Source: Albidovulum aestuarii (lineage in GTDB: Bacteria > Pseudomonadota > Alphaproteobacteria > Rhodobacterales > Rhodobacteraceae). From it: DNA of 64,000 nt. Made by a program: the position numbers and the translations under genes. The notes beneath the pieces are model-generated. The model did not search any database and had not been told where the DNA came from. It saw only the letters and a program-made list of their open reading frames with translations. The first letter of the stretch is position 1; the number at the start of each line of letters is the position of its first letter. The stretch spans positions 310,001-374,000 of the forward strand of contig NZ_JASBQQ010000001.1 in NCBI RefSeq assembly GCF_029961185.1. Direction: 5' to 3'. Below, one piece after another: positions 51,164-60,263 of the stretch.

Positions 51164-52903
51164 TCAGTTTTCAGCCCACTGCTGGATCAGCTCATCGTAG
51201 TTGATGGTCTCACCCTGCGGTTTCTCGTTGTCGAGCTTCGCATGCGGGCCGCCTTCCTTGCCGAGCCATTCCGAAGGATCGACCTCGGGGTTCAGACGCG
51301 GACCACAACCGCCGTAGACACCAGCCGCCTCGTCTGCCTGCTGCATGCGGGCCATGGTGATATCCATTTCCTCGGCCAGACGGTCCATCGCTTCCTGCGG
51401 CGTGAAGGCGCCGGAGTTCACATCACCGATCTGCTGCCACCAGATCTGGGCCAGCTTCGGATAGTCGGGCACGTTGATGCCCGTGGGCGACCACCGCACA
51501 CGGTCGGGCGAGCGGTAGAACTCCACCAGACCACCAAGTTTCGGCGCGCGTTCGGTGAAGCTTTCATGACGGACAGTAGAGTCGCGGATGAAGGTGAGAC
51601 CGACATGCGACTTCTTCACGTCGACCGTCTTCGACACGACGAACTGGGCATAAAGCCAGGCCGCCTGCGCCCGGTCTTCCGGGGTCGACTTGAGGAACGT
51701 CCACGAGCCCACGTCCTGATAGCCGACCTTCTGGCCTTCTTTCCAGTACGGCCCATGCGGGCTGGGTGCCATGCGCCAGAGCGGCATACCCTCGTCATCG
51801 ACGGTATTGTTGCCTTCCGACTTCGGCTTCACCATGTCGGCGGTGAAGGCGGTGTACCAGAAGATCTGCTGGGCCACGTTGCCTTGCGAAAGCGCAGGCA
51901 GCGACTGATAGAAGTCATAGGACGCAGCCCCCGGAGGTGCGTATTTCCGCAGCCACTCATCCCATTTGGCGATGGCATAGACCGCTGCCGGACCGTTCGC
52001 CTCACCGCCGCGCGACACGCTCGCACCGGCCGGGTTGCACGATCCCGCTTCCATACGGATGCCCCATTCGTCGATCGGTACGCCGTTCGGCTCACCGGGC
52101 GATCCCGCGCCCGCCATCGACAGCCAGGCATCGGTCATGCGCCAGCCAAGATCCGGCGCACGCTTGCCGTAATCCATGTGGCCGTAGATCGCGGTTCCGT
52201 CGATTTCCTTCACGTCATTGGTGAAGAACTCGGCGATATCCTCATAGGCCGACCAGTTGACCGGCACGCCGAGGTCATAGCCATACTTGGCCTTGAACGC
52301 CTCTTGCAGATCGGCGCGGTCGAACCAGTCCTTGCGGAACCAATAGAGGTTCGCGAACTGCTGGTCGGGAAGCTGGTAAAGCTTGCCATCGGGGCCTGTG
52401 GTGAACTGGGTGCCCATGAAGTCATCCAGATCGAGACCCGGATTGGTCGTCGCAGCCCAAGACCCGGCCATCTGATCGGTCAGGTTATAGGCCAGTTGCA
52501 GACGAGCATGGGTGCCGATGAGGTCCGAGTCATTGACATAGCCGTCATAGAGATTGCGCTGCGTCTGCATCTGCGTCTGCACCGCCTGCACCACTTCGCC
52601 CTCGCCGAGGATCTGGTGATTGACCGTGATCCCGGTGATTTCCTCGAAGGCCTTGGTCAGAACTTCCGATTCATAGGAATGGGTCGGAATGCCTTCCGAC
52701 AGTACATTGATTTCCATCCCCGCATAGGGTTCGGCAGCCTTGATGAACCATTCCATTTCGGCCATCTGCTCTTCTTTCGAAAGCGCAGAGGGCTGGAATT
52801 CGCTGTCGATCCACTTCTGTGCGGCCGCGGCATCGGCAAATGCCTGCCCGGCCCCCGCAATGACCGCAGATACGGCCACCGCGGAGAGAAGATACTTCCG
52901 CAT
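51164..52903 (-). CDS. glpV: ABC glycerol transporter periplasmic binding protein, GlpV-like
   Basis: A 579-aa extracytoplasmic solute-binding protein with a signal peptide (LLSAVAVSAVIAGAGQAFA) and the long form typical of glycerol binders. The core segment NLYDGYVNDSDLIGTHARLQ and the C-terminal GGCGPRLNPEVDPSEWLGKE are family features. ATG 52903 is preceded by GGGAGGAG. It is the first gene of the operon, whereas in rhizobia the binding protein is usually last; no glpR or glpD is next to it. Confidence 0.85.
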   Translation of the reverse strand: MRKYLLSAVAVSAVIAGAGQAFADAAAAQKWIDSEFQPSALSKEEQMAEMEWFIKAAEPYAGMEINVLSEGIPTHSYESEVLTKAFEEITGITVNHQILGEGEVVQAVQTQMQTQRNLYDGYVNDSDLIGTHARLQLAYNLTDQMAGSWAATTNPGLDLDDFMGTQFTTGPDGKLYQLPDQQFANLYWFRKDWFDRADLQEAFKAKYGYDLGVPVNWSAYEDIAEFFTNDVKEIDGTAIYGHMDYGKRAPDLGWRMTDAWLSMAGAGSPGEPNGVPIDEWGIRMEAGSCNPAGASVSRGGEANGPAAVYAIAKWDEWLRKYAPPGAASYDFYQSLPALSQGNVAQQIFWYTAFTADMVKPKSEGNNTVDDEGMPLWRMAPSPHGPYWKEGQKVGYQDVGSWTFLKSTPEDRAQAAWLYAQFVVSKTVDVKKSHVGLTFIRDSTVRHESFTERAPKLGGLVEFYRSPDRVRWSPTGINVPDYPKLAQIWWQQIGDVNSGAFTPQEAMDRLAEEMDITMARMQQADEAAGVYGGCGPRLNPEVDPSEWLGKEGGPHAKLDNEKPQGETINYDELIQQWAEN

Positions 52904-53261
52904 CCTGTCTCCTCCCTGAGATTTGTTGGGCCAGCGGAAACTGGCCGATAGATATTCAGGCGAGATGTTAGCGTTTGTCAAACTAAAACTTTAGTAGAAA
53001 TTAATTCAAATATAAATGCTTGTATTTGCTCGATTTATTATCAAACTTGACATGCCGCCCCTCAGATGAACGGACAGACGCGAAACCCTTTTTGGGCAGC
53101 GGTCCGCCCGGAAAAAGGGCCTGAATGGAGCAGCCAGCCACATTTGCCTGCAGTAAACAAACATATCGCTTTCGCCCCAAACACGCCCCGTTTCTGGCTC
53201 AGAATGGTCATGGCGGCATGTCCCAATGTCTGCAGGGGAAATTCACTTGCAGGGGCTGCCC
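52904..53261. other. Divergent intergenic region of the glycerol operon and protease gene
   Basis: A 358-bp region with no gene. The part nearest the glycerol operon is strongly AT-rich (52980-53045) and carries the inverted repeat and a TTGACA box. The half towards the protease gene is GC-richer; a purine-rich GGGGAAATTC lies close to the protease start. Confidence 0.5.
52968..52986 (-). promoter_or_regulatory. Inverted repeat over a TTGACA box upstream of the glycerol operon
   Basis: On the coding strand the sequence is TTAGTTTGACAAACGCTAA, an imperfect inverted repeat (TTAG/CTAA and GTTT/AAAC arms). It contains TTGACA at 52981-52976, a likely -35 box. No good -10 hexamer is seen 17 bp downstream (TGAATA is the closest). 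A repressor such as GlpR (DeoR-type) could bind here; the regulator is not in the window, so this is inference. Confidence 0.45.
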
Positions 53262-53909
53262 ATGACCCACTCCGAGAACAACCACAAGCGCCGGGCTTCC
53301 GCGTTTCTGACGGGAACAGCATCCCGTATCGGTAGAATGATGATGGTCGCGGCACTTGCCGGGCTGGTACCGGTCACCTCGGATGCCACACAGCCGCGCC
53401 CGATGAATCACATGGTCGCACGCAAGGCGATTGCAGCACCGTCCGGTGCCAAGGCGCTTTGTACACAGTACAGCTGGGCCTGCGCGCGCAACGGTGGCAC
53501 CCAACTGGCGGATCGCGCCGTGATGAAGATTGCGCACAAAGTGAACCTGAGCGTCAACAAGAAGGTCCGCCCGATTTCCGATCGTGCGCAATACGGTGTT
53601 GACGAACGCTGGGACCTGCCGACGCGGCGCGGCGGCGATTGCGAGGATTTTGCGCTCCTGAAGAAGAAGCAACTCGTCGAGGCCGGTCTGCGTCCCGAAA
53701 CACTGCTGATCGCGACTGTGCTCGACCGCAATCGCGGCGCCCATGCGGTGCTGGTCCTCAGGACATCGGCCGGGGATTACGTTCTCGACAATCTTGGAAA
53801 CCGGATCAAACCCTGGCGCGACACTGGCTACAGCTTCATCCGGATGCAGGATCCGAACCGACCGGATCGCTGGGTCGCAGTTCTGGCGGGTGGTGTGTTT
53901 AACGCCTGA
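53262..53909 (+). CDS. BTLCP-family (LapG-like) transglutaminase-like cysteine protease
   Basis: A 215-aa secreted or periplasmic cysteine protease of the bacterial transglutaminase-like family (PF06035). After a membrane/signal segment (MMMVAALAGLVPVTSDA), the catalytic Cys is in RRGGDCEDFALLKKK, the His in GAHAVLVLRT and the Asp in YVLDNLGNRI. Relatives (LapG) cleave the N-terminus of large adhesins. ATG 53262 was chosen; the frame extends upstream without a ribosome-binding site. A rho-independent terminator follows at 53940. No LapD or adhesin gene is seen in the window. Confidence 0.85.
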   Translation: MTHSENNHKRRASAFLTGTASRIGRMMMVAALAGLVPVTSDATQPRPMNHMVARKAIAAPSGAKALCTQYSWACARNGGTQLADRAVMKIAHKVNLSVNKKVRPISDRAQYGVDERWDLPTRRGGDCEDFALLKKKQLVEAGLRPETLLIATVLDRNRGAHAVLVLRTSAGDYVLDNLGNRIKPWRDTGYSFIRMQDPNRPDRWVAVLAGGVFNA

Positions 53910-53939
53910 AGTTCCGATCAGCAGCGACAAAGAACGCAA

Positions 53940-53975
53940 AACCCGCATGCCGAAACATGCGGGTTATTCCTTTTT
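53940..53975 (+). terminator. Rho-independent terminator after the protease gene
   Basis: A perfect 10-bp stem AACCCGCATG / CATGCGGGTT with a CCGAAA loop (53940-53965) is followed by ATTCCTTTTT. It can serve the rightward protease gene; on the other strand there is no U-run at the right place, so it is a one-way terminator. Confidence 0.85.
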
Positions 53976-54045
53976 AACAAGTCGCTATGACATCGCAGTC
54001 AGGTCAAGCGCCTAAACATCCGGACCGTACGGCCTTGCATTAAGG

Positions 54046-55392
54046 TCAGCGAATGCGTCGGCCATGACCATTGCCGGAATTGCCCTCGCCACTGTTTTCC
54101 GAATTCTCAGCGTTGTTGTTGTCTCCAGAATTGCCGGGGGCATCCTGATCGCCATTCCCGTGGCCATTGTTGTCGTGACCTTCGCCACCGCCGGAGCCTT
54201 CGCCACCACCGGAGCCTTCGCCACCGCCGGAGCCTTCGCCACCGCCGGAGCCTTCGCCACCACCGGAACCTTCGCCACCGCCGGAGCCTTCACCACCACC
54301 GGAACCTTCGCCACCACCGGAGCCTTCGCCACCGCCGGAACCTTCGCCACCACCGGAGCCTTCACCGCCGCCGGAGCCTTCACCGCCGCCGGAGCCTTCA
54401 CCGCCGCCGGAGCCTTCACCGCCGCCGGAGCCTTCGCCACCGCCGGGACCTTCGCCACCGGAGCCTTCGCCACCGCCGGAACCTTCGCCACCGCCAGAGC
54501 CTTCGCCTCCACCGCCGCCAGTGCCACCGCCGCCGCCAGTACCACCACCGCCGCCAGTGCCTCCACCGCCGCCAGTGCCGCCGCCGCCGCCAGTGCCTCC
54601 ACCGCCGCCAGTACCACCACCGCCGCCAGTGCCTCCACCGCCGCCAGTACCACCACCGCCGCCAGTGCCGCCGCCGCCGCCAGTGCCTCCACCGCCGCCA
54701 GTGCCGCCGCCGCCGCCAGTACCACCACCGCCGCCAGTGCCTCCACCGCCGCCAGTACCACCGCCGCCGCCAGTACCACCGCCGCCGCCAGTACCACCGC
54801 CGCCGCCAGTGCCTCCACCGCCGCCAGTGCCTCCACCGCCGCCAGTACCACCGCCGCCGCCAGTGCCTCCACCGCCGCCAGTACCACCGCCGCCGCCAGT
54901 GCCGCCGCCAGTGCCGCCGCCGCCGCCGGTACCACCACCGCCGCCAGTGCCTCCACCGCCGCCAGTACCACCGCCGCCAGTACCACCGCCGCCGCCAGTG
55001 CCTCCACCGCCGCCAGTGCCTCCACCGCCGCCAGTGCCTCCACCGCCGCCAGTACCACCACCGCCGCCAGTGCCGCCGCCTACATCGTCACCGCTCAGGC
55101 CTGGAATCGTGGCCGTTGCCGCGTCTGCGAGGAGCGCCGCGATTTCGGGACAATTCTCCAGTGCATATTCGAGAATTTCGGCATAGTTCGCGCTGTCGCG
55201 AATGCGTTTCGCCTCCTCGGGCGACAGGGTCGCCTGGGCGCAGAGATCGGCCAGATAATCATTCATGGACACCTGAACGACCGGCGCGGCCATGCCGCCG
55301 CCAAAGGCCATTCCGGATGCTGAAATCACAACAAGGGCTGCAGAACCCGCAGCCAGAACCAACGACCGGCGAACGCCGTCGAACTCAAACAT
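54046..55392 (-). CDS. Secreted Gly-rich hexapeptide-repeat protein
   Basis: A 448-aa protein. A hydrophobic segment (LVLAAGSAALVVISASGMAF) acts as signal or anchor. Residues 41-100 form a small helical unit with two Cys (DYLADLCAQATLSPEEAKRI and EYALENCPEIAALLADAATA). Residues about 105-293 are repeats of GGGGGT, residues 294-402 repeats of GGGEGS, and the tail is rich in Asn, Gly, Asp and Ser and ends GHGRRIR. ATG 55392 has GGAGTGGG upstream. Such repeats suggest an extended, flexible surface protein, not an enzyme. The repeat region keeps all six frames open, so only the N-terminal unit proves the frame. It is shorter in slippage-prone alleles; variation is expected. Confidence 0.75.
   Translation of the reverse strand: MFEFDGVRRSLVLAAGSAALVVISASGMAFGGGMAAPVVQVSMNDYLADLCAQATLSPEEAKRIRDSANYAEILEYALENCPEIAALLADAATATIPGLSGDDVGGGTGGGGGTGGGGGTGGGGGTGGGGGTGGGGGTGGGGTGGGGGTGGGGGTGGGGGTGGGTGGGGGTGGGGGTGGGGGTGGGGGTGGGGGTGGGGGTGGGGGTGGGGGTGGGGGTGGGGGTGGGGGTGGGGGTGGGGGTGGGGGTGGGGGTGGGGGTGGGGGTGGGGGTGGGGGTGGGGGTGGGGGTGGGGGEGSGGGEGSGGGEGSGGEGPGGGEGSGGGEGSGGGEGSGGGEGSGGGEGSGGGEGSGGGEGSGGGEGSGGGEGSGGGEGSGGGEGSGGGEGSGGGEGSGGGEGSGGGEGHDNNGHGNGDQDAPGNSGDNNNAENSENSGEGNSGNGHGRRIR
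54165..55080. repeat. 18-bp tandem repeat array in the Gly-rich gene
   Basis: About 50 copies of an 18-bp unit, in two blocks. The block at 54505-55080 reads GGTACTGGCGGCGGTGGT-like on the coding strand (GGGGGT); the block at 54165-54500 reads GGCTCCGGTGGTGGCGAA-like (GGGEGS). One unit in each block is shortened (for example GGGGT or GGEGP). The array is minisatellite-like and coding. It has no spacers and is not a CRISPR. Confidence 0.85.
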
Positions 55393-55654
55393 AGCCCACT
55401 CCATTTGCTGCTCACCACCGCGGCAGGAGTTTCCCTGCCATTATTTTGCCACGACTCCACCACATTCGTGCCAAAAGTCAAGAAAGTCCGGGTTGGATCG
55501 CCCATTGTTCCCGCATGGCTGATAATCCCGCAACTGTGTCGCGGTTTGTGGTGAAAAAACGGTAAACAGTTAAGATATTGCGAGGCCGCAATAAAACGCT
55601 CCCGACACAGGAAACGTGCAGGAAATCAGATATTGGACGACATACTCGCGAGGA

Positions 55655-56575
55655 TCAGGCGCGGCGCGTGATATAGCCCCAGACCTCGCCCGCCACCCAG
55701 AATGTGCTGAGGATCATCACGAAGGGAAGCGCCCTCAGATACCTCATTCCGCGACCCTTCTTGCGCTGCAACAGCCCGTGCCGCAGCCACAAGAGCGGGG
55801 CAATCGCGGGACTCGCCAGAATGTATTTCAAGCGTTGACCCGGCGTGAACTGCATTGCGCGAATCTTGCCGAAGAGACGCCCCCAGTGGAACCTCTCGAT
55901 CAGAAGCGAGCCAAGCCGCGCGGGAGCCCGTCCGTGAAACACGACGAGATCCGACGACAGGTAAAGCACCTCACCACGATCCAAGAAATAGGAATGGACG
56001 AGCGGTTCATGGAACCGCTTACTCCAGATCGGGCGGGTATCCTCCACCGCCTTGCGCGAATAACTGACATTGACGTCTGACACCCAACCAACCGGCCCGC
56101 TGTCAAACGGCCGTCCGTAGCGGCCGAAATCGGTGACATAGAAGGCCCAGTTCAGAAGACCGGCCGGTTCGCGGCATTCGATGGCGCCGCCGATGACGTT
56201 GTGACCCAGTTCCGCATGAAGCCGCATCAACTGGCGCGCCCAGTCCCTCTGCGGCCAGCCGCGATCCTCCAGCATGCCGATGACGTCGCCCGTGGCCGCC
56301 GCCAGGCCCGCAGCACGGCGGCGGTCATAGAGTTCATGCTGTCCCGCCTCGGTCGTAATCGGGCGCTCGGGTTCGATGGCGCCGATATCGAGGAACTGAA
56401 CGCTTGGAAACTCAGCCGCCATCGAAGCGGTTTCGGCGATGCTCTGGTCGTAAGGCACAATCACCTCGATCGGCCCGTCATAGTCAAACTGCATCACCTC
56501 GCCCAGAAACCCGCGCAACTGTTCGCCGGCATCGACGATGGTGACGATGAGGGAGAGTTTTCTTGCGTCGGACAC
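55655..56575 (-). CDS. GT2-like glycosyltransferase
   Basis: A 306-aa glycosyltransferase of family 2 fold. The N-terminal strand-loop (LSLIVTIVDAGEQLRGFLGE) and VIVPYDQSIAETASMAAEFP fit the nucleotide-sugar half. The usual DxD metal motif appears as MLEDRGWPQRDWA (ED rather than DxD), the pattern of many 'GT2-like, DUF' members. A C-terminal hydrophobic helix (RALPFVMILSTFWVAGEVWG) may bind the membrane. It is followed downstream by the Gly-rich gene and preceded by the Gfo/Idh/MocA gene 25 bp upstream. Probable role in surface polysaccharide. Confidence 0.75.
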   Translation of the reverse strand: MSDARKLSLIVTIVDAGEQLRGFLGEVMQFDYDGPIEVIVPYDQSIAETASMAAEFPSVQFLDIGAIEPERPITTEAGQHELYDRRRAAGLAAATGDVIGMLEDRGWPQRDWARQLMRLHAELGHNVIGGAIECREPAGLLNWAFYVTDFGRYGRPFDSGPVGWVSDVNVSYSRKAVEDTRPIWSKRFHEPLVHSYFLDRGEVLYLSSDLVVFHGRAPARLGSLLIERFHWGRLFGKIRAMQFTPGQRLKYILASPAIAPLLWLRHGLLQRKKGRGMRYLRALPFVMILSTFWVAGEVWGYITRRA

Positions 56576-56600
56576 GGGCGCTTCCTTTCAAATCACTCGA

Positions 56601-57650
56601 TCAATCCCGGCCCGCCAGCGACGGCAGACTGACCGGCACCCCGGTCCGGGAGCTTTCCGGCACAGCGACTGCGATTTCCACCGCACGAAGCGCGGCATCG
56701 GCATCGGCGATACGCAGCCCCGTCCGCCCCTCGGTCAGGCCGATGAAATCCGCAAGTTCCTCCTGGAAGGACTGCACAGCCGTCGTCTTCCAGGATTTCA
56801 ACTTTTCCCGGATCTTGATGTCGAAATAGCGCTTTCGGATGGTCCTAGCCGGACCTCCGGTCTTGTCCATGGTGATCAAAAGGTTCTCCATCGGCGCGTA
56901 GGCCCCGCGCACCATGCCCTTCGTGCCATAGACCTCGACCGCGCTCTGATAGCCTTTCCAGTCGTTCCAAGTCGCCTGATAGATCGCGGCGAGACCCGAG
57001 GACGACTTGAAGATCGCCATCGCATTGTCCTCCGACCCCGGCACATGCCAGACCTTTTCACCGGCCACGCCGTAGACCTCGGTAATATCACCCATCAGGT
57101 AATGGGCGATGTCAGTCATATGGATGCCGACATCCCAAAGCGCGCCACCGCCGGATATCGGCGCCTTGTATTCCCACTCATTGGCGAAGTTGGCGAGGCC
57201 ACCGTGACCACCATAAATCCGGATATGGTCGACCTCGCCGATCAGCCCCTGATCCAGTACGTCCTTCACATAGGCAAAGGCCGGGTAGTAGCGCATGTTG
57301 AATCCGGCGCCGAGCGCGCGGCCTGCTTTCCCAGCCGCCGCATGGATGCGCCGCGCGCCCTCGACCGTGTTCGAGAGCGGCTTTTCGGTCAGGACATGCA
57401 GCCCGGCCTTGAAGGCCGCAAGGCAGAGCGGTTCGCGCACATGGGCGGGGGTGGAGATCACCACCGCATCCATCGGCACCGCAAGGAAGGTGTCGAGATC
57501 GGTAAAAACCTGCGCGCCATGGGCATGGGCACGGGCCTTTTCCTCGGTGACATCCATCACCGCGACCAGTTCGGTACGCTTCTCGGCCAGGATCGTCGCA
57601 ACCCGCATCTGGCCGATCTTGCCGGCCGCCCCGATCACCCCAATCCGCAT
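56601..57650 (-). CDS. Gfo/Idh/MocA-family oxidoreductase
   Basis: A 349-aa NAD(P)-dependent sugar or inositol dehydrogenase-type enzyme. The Rossmann motif GVIGAAGKIGQMRVATILAE opens the protein, and the family motif VLTEKPLSNTVEGA contains the conserved Lys. The His/Asp active-site segment GGGALWDVGIHMTDIAHYLM is present. It starts at ATG 57650 with the usual short N-terminus. Located 25 bp before the GT2-like gene, it probably supplies a modified sugar nucleotide for the glycan made there. Confidence 0.87.
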   Translation of the reverse strand: MRIGVIGAAGKIGQMRVATILAEKRTELVAVMDVTEEKARAHAHGAQVFTDLDTFLAVPMDAVVISTPAHVREPLCLAAFKAGLHVLTEKPLSNTVEGARRIHAAAGKAGRALGAGFNMRYYPAFAYVKDVLDQGLIGEVDHIRIYGGHGGLANFANEWEYKAPISGGGALWDVGIHMTDIAHYLMGDITEVYGVAGEKVWHVPGSEDNAMAIFKSSSGLAAIYQATWNDWKGYQSAVEVYGTKGMVRGAYAPMENLLITMDKTGGPARTIRKRYFDIKIREKLKSWKTTAVQSFQEELADFIGLTEGRTGLRIADADAALRAVEIAVAVPESSRTGVPVSLPSLAGRD

Positions 57651-57814
57651 GTCCGATCCTTCCCGCGCCGCCCGCGGCGCCGAATGTATTCCGTAGTTCA
57701 ATGCGTTGCGGCTAGCATAGCGTCCGGATTCGGACCAGCCCGCGCGGGTTCGGCCGGTTCCAATGGGGCCGGGCTGTGGCTATTCTGCGCCCCAGGGGCC
57801 AAAGGGGTGACGGG

Positions 57815-58882
57815 ATGGAAACAGACTTGAGGCGAAGCAGGGTCTTCGTGACCGGAGCCTCGGGCTTCATCGGGCGGCGATTGGTGTCTGCCCTCGTTGC
57901 CGCGGGGGCCGAGGTTTCCGTCCTGAGCCGGTCCCGCGCCTCGCTGCGTGGACTGCCGCAAGGGGTCAGGGTGCGGATCGGGTCGATGTCGGACCGGGCG
58001 CTGGTGGAAACCGCCTTGCACGGGCAGGATGTGCTCTTCAACCTTGCCTACGACGTCCGCGCCCCGGCGGGAGAAAATCTCGCCGCCTTCGACCGGCTGA
58101 TGGCGGCGGCTCAGGCCGCCGGAGTCGGGCGGATCGTCCATACGTCTTCCATCGTCGTCTATGATGCCTGGCCCACTCGGGATTGCACCGAGGACGGAGA
58201 GATGGATCGACCCGGTGGCGGTCCGTACCGCCAGGCGAAGATCGAGATGGAACGGCGGCTCATGATCGGGCCCCTGCCCGTCGCGATCCTGCAACCGACC
58301 ATCGTCTGGGGGCCGGGATCATCGCTTTGGACCGACGGGTTCGCCCGCGCGCTTGTGGCGGGCGGCGTCGTCATCCCGGAGCCGGAAGGTCTCTGTAACG
58401 GGGTCTTCGTGGATGACGTTGTGCAGGCCTGCATCAAGGCGGCGGCTCTGCCGGATCTCGGTCACGAACGCTTTGTCATTTCCGGGCCGGAGCCCTTCCC
58501 GTGGTCGGCGCTCATCGACGGCTATGCCGGAATTCTCGGCACAACGGGCGCGACCCGCGTTCCGGTTGAAGAGATCGCCCGCAATCTCGGACCACGACCG
58601 AGTGAAGATACCGGCAACGGGACTTCGCTTGCCGCGCGGATCAGCTCTGCCGGACGGCGCGCACTTGGGCATCGCCGGTTCGAGGCGCTGGTGGCTTTCG
58701 TCAGGGCGAGGCTGAAGAAGGACGGCGTGCTCTATCCCGACCACCATCTTCTGGAGGAATATACCGGAAAAGGTATCTGCCCCATCGACCACGCACGGAA
58801 CCGGCTGGGCTATGCACCGGACTACGATCTCGAACGCGGGTTGAAGGCGACCGAAGACTATCTGCGGTCGTTCAAAGCCTAG
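57815..58882 (+). CDS. NAD-dependent epimerase/dehydratase
   Basis: A 355-aa extended SDR. The Rossmann motif RVFVTGASGFIGRRLVSALV is at the N-terminus. The catalytic tyrosine/lysine pair is in GGGPYRQAKIEMERRL, and the substrate part contains AILQPTIVWGPGSSLW. ATG 57815 is preceded by AAGGGGTGA. It probably produces a nucleotide sugar for the adjacent glycosyltransferases. Its stop overlaps that of the converging GT4 gene (shared CTAG). Confidence 0.87.
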   Translation: METDLRRSRVFVTGASGFIGRRLVSALVAAGAEVSVLSRSRASLRGLPQGVRVRIGSMSDRALVETALHGQDVLFNLAYDVRAPAGENLAAFDRLMAAAQAAGVGRIVHTSSIVVYDAWPTRDCTEDGEMDRPGGGPYRQAKIEMERRLMIGPLPVAILQPTIVWGPGSSLWTDGFARALVAGGVVIPEPEGLCNGVFVDDVVQACIKAAALPDLGHERFVISGPEPFPWSALIDGYAGILGTTGATRVPVEEIARNLGPRPSEDTGNGTSLAARISSAGRRALGHRRFEALVAFVRARLKKDGVLYPDHHLLEEYTGKGICPIDHARNRLGYAPDYDLERGLKATEDYLRSFKA

Positions 58883-60024
58883 CTTCGCCCGGCGAGCGTG
58901 AAATAGGTCTCCTCGAACTGATGGTGCACCCAGTCGGGATCGAACCGGTCGAGCCGGGATTTCGTCAGCGCCGCCTGACCCATGGAATTCAGAAGTTCGC
59001 CATCTGTCACGATGCGTTTTACCGCCTCGGCTGTGGCATCCACATCGCCAATGGGCACAACCGCACCCACCTGATCGTCGATCAGTTCCACCACGCCCGA
59101 ACAGGCGGCTGCGACAGCGGGAACACCGGCCTGAAAGGCCTCGACAATGGTGAAGGGCAAAGCCTCCCACCGCGAGGTCAGAAGGAAGAGGTCAGAGGCG
59201 CGCAGGTAAAGATGCGGCCGGTTCACCCGACCAAGAAAGCGCAGGTGCCCGTTAACGCCACGCGTCCGCGCTAAGTCCTTAAGCCGACCCTCGTCCGGCC
59301 CGTCTCCTGCTACGACAAAGCGAAGACCCGGGTGATCCCTGATCAGTCGCGCCACCACGTCGATCAGGATATCCACGCCCTTTTGGTGCACGAGTCGTGC
59401 CACGGTGATGACCAGCACCTCGCCATCTCCGAGCAATTCCTTCCTTAGCGCCGCGATCTCGTCCGCGCTGTCATCCGGCGCAGGCGATACGCCAAGGCCG
59501 ATCACCTTCAGCTTGTCCTCCGGTACACCACCGATCCGCGCGAGGTCTGACGCCGAGGCATGGGACGGTGTGATCACCAGATCGGCCTTTGACGCGATCC
59601 CGCCAAAGGCGGCGATCCGCTCTGGCTCCGACCCATGATAGGTCACGGCAAGCGGGATGCCCGTGCCCATCCGCGCGAGATTGGCGACAAGGGCGGGGGC
59701 CGATTCATGGGCGTGGATCAGATCGACCCGGTTGGCCTTCAGCCAGCGGCGTAGCACCCAAGCCCCGCGTGCAACCTGAAAAAGCCGCATCGGCAGGCTG
59801 CCGCCGCCGTCGGCCGAGACGAATTTGGTTGGCAGATCAAGGAAATCATGCTCGGTTTCCGGCCCTGCCCATGCGGCAGGTGTACCGCCGAGCGTCACCG
59901 TATGGCCGCGCCCCCGCATCCAGTCGCGCAGCGACAGAACGTGACGCGTAATGCCGCCGACACCGAACTGGGTCTGAAGTTCCAGAATGTGAAGCCTGCC
60001 ACCGGCCGGTGCGTCCTGCGTCAT
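58879..60024 (-). CDS. GT4-family glycosyltransferase
   Basis: A 381-aa GT-B retaining glycosyltransferase. The N-terminal half begins with LHILELQTQFGVGGITRHVL, the acceptor-domain glycine loop. The C-terminal half carries VITVARLVHQKGVDILIDVV and the EX7E motif in SRWEALPFTIVEAFQAGVPAVAA. It is divergent from the next gene; together with that gene it suggests synthesis of a surface polysaccharide. Confidence 0.92.
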   Translation of the reverse strand: MTQDAPAGGRLHILELQTQFGVGGITRHVLSLRDWMRGRGHTVTLGGTPAAWAGPETEHDFLDLPTKFVSADGGGSLPMRLFQVARGAWVLRRWLKANRVDLIHAHESAPALVANLARMGTGIPLAVTYHGSEPERIAAFGGIASKADLVITPSHASASDLARIGGVPEDKLKVIGLGVSPAPDDSADEIAALRKELLGDGEVLVITVARLVHQKGVDILIDVVARLIRDHPGLRFVVAGDGPDEGRLKDLARTRGVNGHLRFLGRVNRPHLYLRASDLFLLTSRWEALPFTIVEAFQAGVPAVAAACSGVVELIDDQVGAVVPIGDVDATAEAVKRIVTDGELLNSMGQAALTKSRLDRFDPDWVHHQFEETYFTLAGRS

Positions 60025-60263
60025 GTTCCCGAATGCAACTTGCGACTATTGACCACGTCCATAGCGCAAGTGCTTCCGCACCGCATCCCCAAGATGTGTC
60101 CAACCCCTGACCCCGGCCCTTTCGGTGCCAGACAGGAAACGAAGTGACCGATTTGCCATCTTTGCCGTCCGCTATGCGGTGCGTCCGACAGAAGACCGGG
60201 AAGCGGTTGGGCAAAGAGGCGATTTCGCTTATGGAAGGGGCCAGAGGGCACGGAGGATCGGGC

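Noticed and set aside
51242-52951. 569-codon plus-strand frame
   Set aside because: Antisense to the glycerol binding-protein gene, which has signal peptide and family features.
53208-53948. 246-codon minus-strand frame over the protease gene
   Set aside because: Shadow of the LapG-like gene, which has its catalytic triad and a terminator in the right direction.
54165-55080. Possible CRISPR array
   Set aside because: Units are contiguous 18-bp repeats with no spacers, they encode protein repeats, and there are no cas genes.
54521-55186. 221-codon PPPPPV repeat frame on the plus strand
   Set aside because: It is the antisense reading of the 18-bp array. The minus frame has a signal peptide, a helical domain and a ribosome-binding site.
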